From the NCBI RefSeq assembly GCF_029407905.1, contig NC_073625.1, positions 168,474,240 to 168,538,239 on the forward strand: 64,000 nt of DNA. Reading direction: 5' to 3'. A model generated the notes under the pieces. That model was not told the origin of the DNA and ran no database searches. It saw only the letters and a program-made list of their open reading frames with translations. Positions 58,501-64,000 of this stretch are shown here, piece by piece (position 1 is the first letter of the stretch; each line of letters starts with the position of its first letter). A program made the position numbers and the translations under genes. Origin of the DNA: Bubalus kerabau. Lineage: Eukaryota; Chordata; Mammalia; Artiodactyla; Bovidae.

Positions 58501-60190
58501 AAACTCATACTGTATTCAGGGACTCAGGAAAATGGATGCTCATAAGTATGTGGCAGTATGTACCTTTTTAAAAATTAAATCGTCTTTTGACTGAGGAAGT
58601 ACTTTTAATCAGGATTATATTCAAATACATTTTAATGATTTAGAAAATGATAAAGTGTAGTGCTATTTCTTTATATATTTAAGCATATGTTTTGAGATAG
58701 AAACAAGTGAGTTAGGCTGTGGAAGCGCAGAAGAAACCCTGGTATCCACAGGATACTGGCAAGGGTGTTCTCTTGGCTGCAGACATACGATCCATGGAGC
58801 TCAGGTAGCCTTTGTCTCTGCAGTGCTTTCTGAAGTTAGGGCTTCCTTTTCCTCTTTCCCTCATGTGTATGTGTGTTATGTGAATCTGAGCATACAGCCC
58901 CTGTATAACCCCTCATTACTGCTTAATGCCTGCTAAATCCAAATTTTTGACAACCCTGGGTCATAATTTCACTGTATCTGACCATTACTCTATATTTTAC
59001 CTCAATGACTATCAAATTATCTACATAATCTATCTTATATTCACCAGTCGCTCTATATCCAAGTACCTAGGTTATACTGGAACAGAAACTCTACCATTTC
59101 TAAGAAGTAAGTGTTGGCTATAAATCATGTTCTGTTCATCTGGGAAAGTGTCTGTCTGTTCCCTTCTGTATCAAAAAATTAGCAAGAAAGCAGGATACAG
59201 CCTTCAAGTTAAACGAGTAGGTAAGTTGAAAAATATTATGATGAAGAGCATGCGACTAATGAATTTTCAGTTATGAGAATCGGCAACAAAAATTTACTGT
59301 GATCACCATCTAGTGGCTGAACAATATACTTACTTATACTGATGCAAATTGTATCCCCTTAATACGCTTTAGCGTCTGAGCCACTGGGAAGCCCTAATTC
59401 GCATTAAGGAACTGGAAATACAATATTTGAAATACTTAGCTTTAATGAATTTCCTAAGGTTCAATTATATATTCCATTTGCATTATATTACTGGATATTT
59501 ATTCCCACGGAAAATAATTTTGACCCAAACATATTTAAAAGAATAGTTAATAAAGAAACCTTTGTTATGTATAGTCTATTGAAAGAGAAAATGACATATA
59601 TTTTTAAAGTAAAAAAGGATAATAATAGTCAAAATGACTAAGAAAATACAAATTCCATAAAGCAGTATTTCTCACACTAATAATGGTAGGACAATGCTCC
59701 ATAGCAAAGTTATACAAAGTTAAACATGTTTTATTGTGTTGTGTTTTCTTGCAGAACAATCAGAACTTTTAAAAGCAGTTTTAAAGCTTAAAAGGGAGTA
59801 TAAAACACCTACCATTTCCCACACATATTATGCTCTTGTCTTAACATCTCAGAATAATGCATTCTTAGAAATCATTTGATTATATATATTTTTATATAAT
59901 TTTTTAGAAATATAGTCTCTATACTGTATAGCACCATAATCTAAATTGTAATTTTCTTGCTAATTTATTGATCTTCAAATTTTTTTCCATGAGGTATTTT
60001 TATCCTAAGATTACATGGTTAATACCACAATAATTAATCATCAACTCATTAAAATGATATAACAATTAGTATTTTTGAGATAGTTTATATGACATTGTTG
60101 TTTTTTAATAATAGTTCTAAAGAGGAGAGAGATACCCAATATCTAGCTCAGTTTGGGTACTCTTGAATACAGTTCTTAAAGAAATTGAAA
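58501..60190. other. PLSCR4: PLSCR4 intron 3, mostly unidentified
   Basis: AT-rich. A 28-base tRNA-like SINE head remnant (GCGTCTGAGCCACTGGGAAGC) lies near 59371-59398. No further PLSCR4 exon found, and I specifically looked for the next proline/glycine-rich exon. Confidence 0.55.
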
Positions 60191-60193
60191 GTA

Positions 60194-60314
60194 TTTCGTT
60201 GGCCAAAAAATGTGTTCAGTTTTAAGTACAAATAAAAAGCATATGTGTCATTTTCACCAAGAATTTTATTGAATAATATGTTCCCAAACTAAATGAACTT
60301 TTTGGCCAACCCAA
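60194..60314. mobile_element. mariner-like MITE
   Basis: About 121 bases with terminal inverted repeats CGTTGGCCAAAAAATG at the left and the reverse of TTGGGTTGGCCAAAAAGTTC at the right, flanked by TA (60192-60193 and 60315-60316). No transposase. Typical of mariner-derived elements in ruminant genomes. Confidence 0.88.
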
Positions 60315-60429
60315 TATGTTCTTTACAACAAACTGAATTTTCTCCATTTTTTCTAAAGACATTAGCTCTTTTTTCTTATTTAGCTCTAATTTGACATTGT
60401 TTCTAGTTGCCATTATTTTCCTTTAGTCT

Positions 60430-60640
60430 CTCCTGAGTCTGTCTCTCTCAAGAGCTCTGTGTAAACCACACTTAGAAACTGGTTTTCCCAGAGATCCTTG
60501 GTCTGATTCCCTGTCCAGCCCCCGGCTGCACCAGCCTGTCCCCTCTCATCTCATCCATTTACCTGTCTTTTTACACTCTCTTTAGTAATCTTGGGAATAT
60601 CCCATGGTTTCATTTGCTTTTAACCACTTATGAATCCCTT
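60430..60640 (+). repeat. possible L2-like sequence (left part)
   Basis: Pyrimidine-rich stretch in the style of L2 sense strand. It leads into the block at 60843. Weak. Confidence 0.35.
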
Positions 60641-60842
60641 TGTTGTTGTTTAGTTGCTAAGTTGTGTCTGACTCTTGTGACTCTGTAGCCCACCAGGCTC
60701 CTCTGTCTATGGATTTTCCTATCCAAGAATACTGAAGTGAGTTGCCATATCCTTTTTCAGGGACTCTTCCCAGCCCAGGGATTGAACCCTTGTCTCCTGC
60801 ATTGCTGGCAGATTCTTTACCACTGAGCCAACAGGGAAGCCC
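60641..60842 (-). mobile_element. Bov-tA SINE
   Basis: TTGTTGTTTAGTTGCTAAG to TTTACCACTGAGCCAACAGG in reverse. GAATCC repeats flank both ends. Confidence 0.94.
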
Positions 60843-61555
60843 TAGGAATCCTTCAGCTCGCACCCAAATCAGTCTCCCCTGCTCTAAACTTACATTTCCA
60901 CCCGCCTGTAGACCACTTGCCCTTAGTGACCTGGGATCTCAAACTCAGTGATCCTCAATACATCTTTGGCATCTTGTTCCTAAACACATACCCTCTATTC
61001 TTTCTCTACACTGGACTCCTACAGTCAGAAACGTGAGACCCTTTCCTCATATCATCTGTTACCAAGACAATATGTCTCTTTAATGTCGATCATTGTTTTT
61101 CCACTTTCTATTCCTTTCATCATTATTAAATTTCCTTACCTCCCATCTAGACTCCTTCAGGCACCTCCTGTGTCATCCAGCCTTCCTATTCATAAAGGCT
61201 CTAAATGTAAAACTGGTCACTCCAGTTTGCATGTTATCAGCATAAAGTCCTTTGCACAGAGTAGAGGTCTTTCATCATCATCCCTTCCTCCCCACCTTCC
61301 TTTCTGCTTTGTTTGCTAAATCTTCACACATGGCCTTTACCCATGTGGTACTGAGCTTTCCCTGTGCAGCTGCTCGTTTTGTGCCTGTTCTGTCTAAAAC
61401 CTTTCTCACTCATAAAGATGCTAACTGTCATCTTTAGCATCACGTGTCAGCACTTACATCATAGGGTATCTCCTCTGCCTCAGTTCCTTGCCCCTCCTCT
61501 TTAATCCCTTCATCTACTATGCGTCTACCTATGTGAGTGTTATAGACCTAGGTCC
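60843..61555 (+). mobile_element. L2 LINE remnant
   Basis: Sense L2-like order: ACTCCTTCAGGCACCTCCTG, CACATGGCCTTTACCCATGTG, GTGCCTGTTCTGTC, GGGTATCTCCTCTGCC, then a weak tail. Diverged. Confidence 0.6.
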
Positions 61556-61557
61556 TC

Positions 61558-61838
61558 GGACTATTTAATAAATAGAAATTGATAAGACGCCAGATGAGAA
61601 ATTCAAACAGGGCTTACTGAGGCTCATGCTACAGCAGGAGGGAGTGAGAACAAGTAACAGGTGCCAAGTAGGTAAGCTGGTTCCTTAAATGGAGTGAGGG
61701 AAGGGGTGAATCTGTGGGTTGGACAGGAAGCATAGCTTAGGTTAGCCCACCCCCTTGGCTGTGCTGTGTGCAGAAATCATGGGCAGTCTTCTGCTTTTGC
61801 ATACATAAGGTTGTATTTTCTTATGGTATATTTTAGTT
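61558..61838. other. PLSCR4: unidentified, possibly an old LTR fragment
   Basis: AAATAGAAATTGATAAGACGCC through GGCTTACTGAGGC and GGTTCCTTAAATGGAGTGAGG has an LTR-like look, but I cannot name the family. Confidence 0.3.
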
Positions 61839-61839
61839 T

Positions 61840-62101
61840 CTATAAGATTTTAGTAATAGCCCCATTTTCATTCCTGATTTTAATAATTGAAGTCTGTTTT
61901 TTCCCTTGGTTAGTGTGGCTTAAGGTTTCTCAATTTGTTGATCTTTTAAAAGAACCTACTTTTGGTTTTGTTGATTTTGTCTATTTTTATTTTTTCATTT
62001 CACTCTCTTCTATTTCAATCTTTATCATTTCCTCCTGATGGCTTTGAGTTTGGTTTATTTCTAAGGTGGAAAGTTAGGTTACTGGTTTGAGATATTTCTT
62101 T
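61840..62101 (-). mobile_element. old L1 ORF2, first part
   Basis: Antisense L1M-type ORF2 (TTTGGTTTTGTTGATTTTGTC, CTTTATCATTTCCTCCTG). A CHR SINE interrupts it at 62102, and ORF2 resumes at 62374. Confidence 0.85.
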
Positions 62102-62361
62102 CTTTCTTTCTTTTTGGCTGCAAGGGTCTTTGTTGCTCCCCTTGGGCTTTCTCTAGTTGCAGGGGCTATTTTTTGTGGTGTGTGGGCATCTCATTGTGGT
62201 GGCTTCTTTCAACGCAAAGCACAGGCTTTAGGGCACACAGGCTTTCAATAATTGTGGCCCATGAGCTTAGTCGCTCCAAGGCATGTGGAATCTTCCTAGA
62301 GCAGAAAACAAACCCATTTCTCCTGCATTGTTCTTAATCACTGGACCACCAGGGAAGTCTA
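62102..62361 (-). mobile_element. CHR-type SINE inside L1
   Basis: TTTTTGGCTGCAAGGGTC to CACTGGACCACCAGGGAAG, preceded by a (TTTC)n tail. Perfect 12-base target duplication AGATATTTCTTT at 62090-62101 and 62362-62373. Confidence 0.95.
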
Positions 62362-62373
62362 AGATATTTCTTT

Positions 62374-63010
62374 TTTAATGTTGGTGTTTACAGCTATAAA
62401 TTGCCCTCTAGGCACTGTTTCAGCTACATCCCATAAGCTTTGGTATATTGTGTTTTTGTTTTATTCATCTCAAATTATTTTCTAATTTCCCTCATGATTT
62501 TTTTTATCCCTTTGATAATTTAGGAGTAAATTATTTTATTTCCTCATATTTGTGATTTCCCAAATTTCCTTCTGTTATTATTGATATCTGGTTTTACTCC
62601 ATTGTAATAGAATACATTTTGTTTGGGTTTCAGATGTCTTAAATTTATTGAGACTTGTCTTATGGCCCAGCCAATAGGTCTGTCTTTGAGAAGGTTCTGT
62701 GTGCATTTGAGAAGAATGTTTTAAAGTTTATTGGTGGGTCAAGTGTTCTATACATTCTGTTATGTCTAGTTTCATTTGTAGTGTTTCATTCGTAGTGTTT
62801 CACACTTCTGTTTCCTTTTTGATCTCCTGCTCATGTATTCTACCCATTATTGTGAATGGGGTATTGCAATCTCTAACTATTATTTGTTGAATTGCCTATT
62901 TCACTTTATATTTGTCAGTTTTTGCTTGATATATTTTGAAATTCTGTTTTTAGGTATATATAATTGTTACGTCTTCTTGACAGAGTGCCACTTCTGTTAT
63001 TATAAAATAT
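62374..63010 (-). mobile_element. old L1 ORF2, second part
   Basis: Continues the antisense ORF2 (CAGCTACATCCCATAAGCTT, GGTCAAGTGTTCTATACATT, TTTTTGCTTGATATATTTTG) to the next SINE. Confidence 0.9.
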
Positions 63011-63264
63011 TGTACTCTTGCCTGGAAAATCCCATGGGTGGTGGAGCCTGGTAGGCTGTAGTCCATGGGGTCACTAAGAGTCGGACATGGCTGAGCGACT
63101 TCACTTTCACTTTTCACTTTCATGCATTGGAGGAGGAAATGGCAGCCCACTCCAGTACTCTTGCCTGGAGAATCCCAGGGACGGGGGAGCCTGGTTGGCT
63201 TCCATCTATGGGATCGCACAGAGTTGGACACGACTGAAGCGACTTAGCAGCAGCAGCAGCAGCA
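63011..63264 (+). mobile_element. BOV-A2 SINE inside L1
   Basis: Bov-A dimer, slightly 5'-truncated, with a (CAG)n tail at about 63246-63263. The L1 continues on both sides. Confidence 0.95.
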
Positions 63265-63345
63265 ATAGTTTTCATCTTAAAAGAAATTTTATCTGACATG
63301 AGTATGATTATTTCACTAATTTTTATTAATGAAGTACTAATACAT
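63265..63345 (-). mobile_element. old L1 ORF2, third part
   Basis: TTTTCATCTTAAAAGAAATTTTATCTGACATGAG continues the same L1 past the BOV-A2. Confidence 0.75.
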
Positions 63346-63565
63346 GCTACAACATTGATGAACCTTAAAAATATGCCACAAAGAGCAACCAGGTACGAAG
63401 GCTATGTGTTACATGATTTTATTTATATGAAATGTCCAGATTAGGCAAATTTGTGGAGGTAGGAGTTTCCAGGGCCTGAGAGAAAGGTGGGGAATGATTG
63501 GAAATTGGTAAAGGATTTTTTAGCAGGTGATGAAACTATTCTGGAGTTAGAGACTAGTCTTTAAA
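63346..63565 (+). mobile_element. old L1 (L1M-type) 3' UTR remnant
   Basis: ACATGATTTTATTTATATGAAATGTCC, then GGTGATGAAACTATTCTGGAGTTAG is a common old L1 3' UTR sequence in sense orientation. Confidence 0.65.
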
Positions 63566-63621
63566 AGAACCCCTTTGACGTTAAGTAGACCTTACTATCT
63601 TTCTGACCTTAAACAATGTGT

Positions 63622-63832
63622 GTATGTGCTTAGTAGTTGCTCAGTTGTGTGACTCTTTGCCACCCCATGGACTGCAACCTGCCAGGCTCCTCTGTCCATG
63701 GGGATTCTCCAGGCAAGAATACTGTAGTGGACTGCCACGCCCTCCTCCAAGGGATCTTCCCAACCCAGGGATCGATCCCAGGTCTCCCCCATTGCAGGCA
63801 TATTCTTTACCATCTGAGCCACCAGAGAAGAC
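63622..63832 (-). mobile_element. Bov-tA SINE
   Basis: TAGTAGTTGCTCAGTTGTGTG to ACCATCTGAGCCACCAGAGAAG in reverse orientation. Confidence 0.94.
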
Positions 63833-64000
63833 CTTAAACAATAGTAGCAATAAACATAATAGGAAAAAATTTACCATTCTATTATATGCTAGGCCTGGCA
63901 TTAATCTTCCTACAACCCAGTGAAGTAGGAATATTATCATCTCCAAAGAAGGAAACTAATGCATAAAGGCTAGCATGTTAACTTGATATTTCAACCTTAC
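63833..64000. other. PLSCR4: no gene or recognised repeat at right edge
   Basis: A MIR-like end is possible (CCTACAACCCAGTGAAGTAGG then CTCCAAAGAAGGAAACTAATG), cut by the window edge. Confidence 0.4.

Overview
The window is nuclear DNA from a ruminant, most likely a bovid (cattle, sheep, goat or a relative). It holds many BovB (RTE-type) LINEs, L1 elements of several ages, tRNA-derived Bov-tA SINEs, BOV-A2 SINEs with (CAG)n tails, CHR-type cetartiodactyl SINEs, and ERV2/ERVK-like LTRs. This repertoire is typical of bovids. Older mammalian repeats (MIR, L2, MER5A-like, mariner-like and Tigger-like) are also present. There is no bacterial or organellar sequence, and most open reading frames are fragments of retrotransposon genes.

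One cellular gene is supported: the 5' end of PLSCR4 (phospholipid scramblase 4) on the + strand. A CpG-island promoter lies at about 36.95-37.62 kb, with a candidate non-coding first exon ending at a GTGAGT donor at 37217. A small exon at 57368-57395 carries the start codon. A 111-base exon at 57883-57993 encodes most of the first 39 residues, which match the N-terminus of mammalian PLSCR4, including a PPxY motif. Intron 1 is about 20 kb, intron 2 is 487 bp, and intron 3 runs off the right end, so the scramblase core is outside the window.

Layout. 0-36.5 kb is the upstream flank and is almost wholly layers of mobile elements. It starts with a head-to-head BovB pair (0-2 kb) and a converging L1 pair (2-3.7 kb). 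A twin-primed L1 (6.66-10.91 kb) contains a solo LTR. An L2/L1 block (15.2-23.6 kb) is split by a near-complete BovB of about 3.3 kb. A second LTR of the same family lies in the opposite orientation (23.9-25.1 kb), and broken BovB copies reach to within 0.5 kb of the promoter. 37-57.4 kb is intron 1; its first half (about 37.9-45 kb) is unusually poor in repeats and its second half is SINE/BovB/L1-rich. 58-64 kb is intron 3, with L2, L1, SINE and mariner-like material.

I found no evidence for an undescribed biological system. The most informative observations are the gene 5' end, a possible upstream reading frame that overlaps the PLSCR4 start codon, and several insertions whose target-site duplications and breakpoints can be read directly. 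Repeat names come from recognition of known family sequences, not from a database search, and most boundaries are good to about 5-20 bases.
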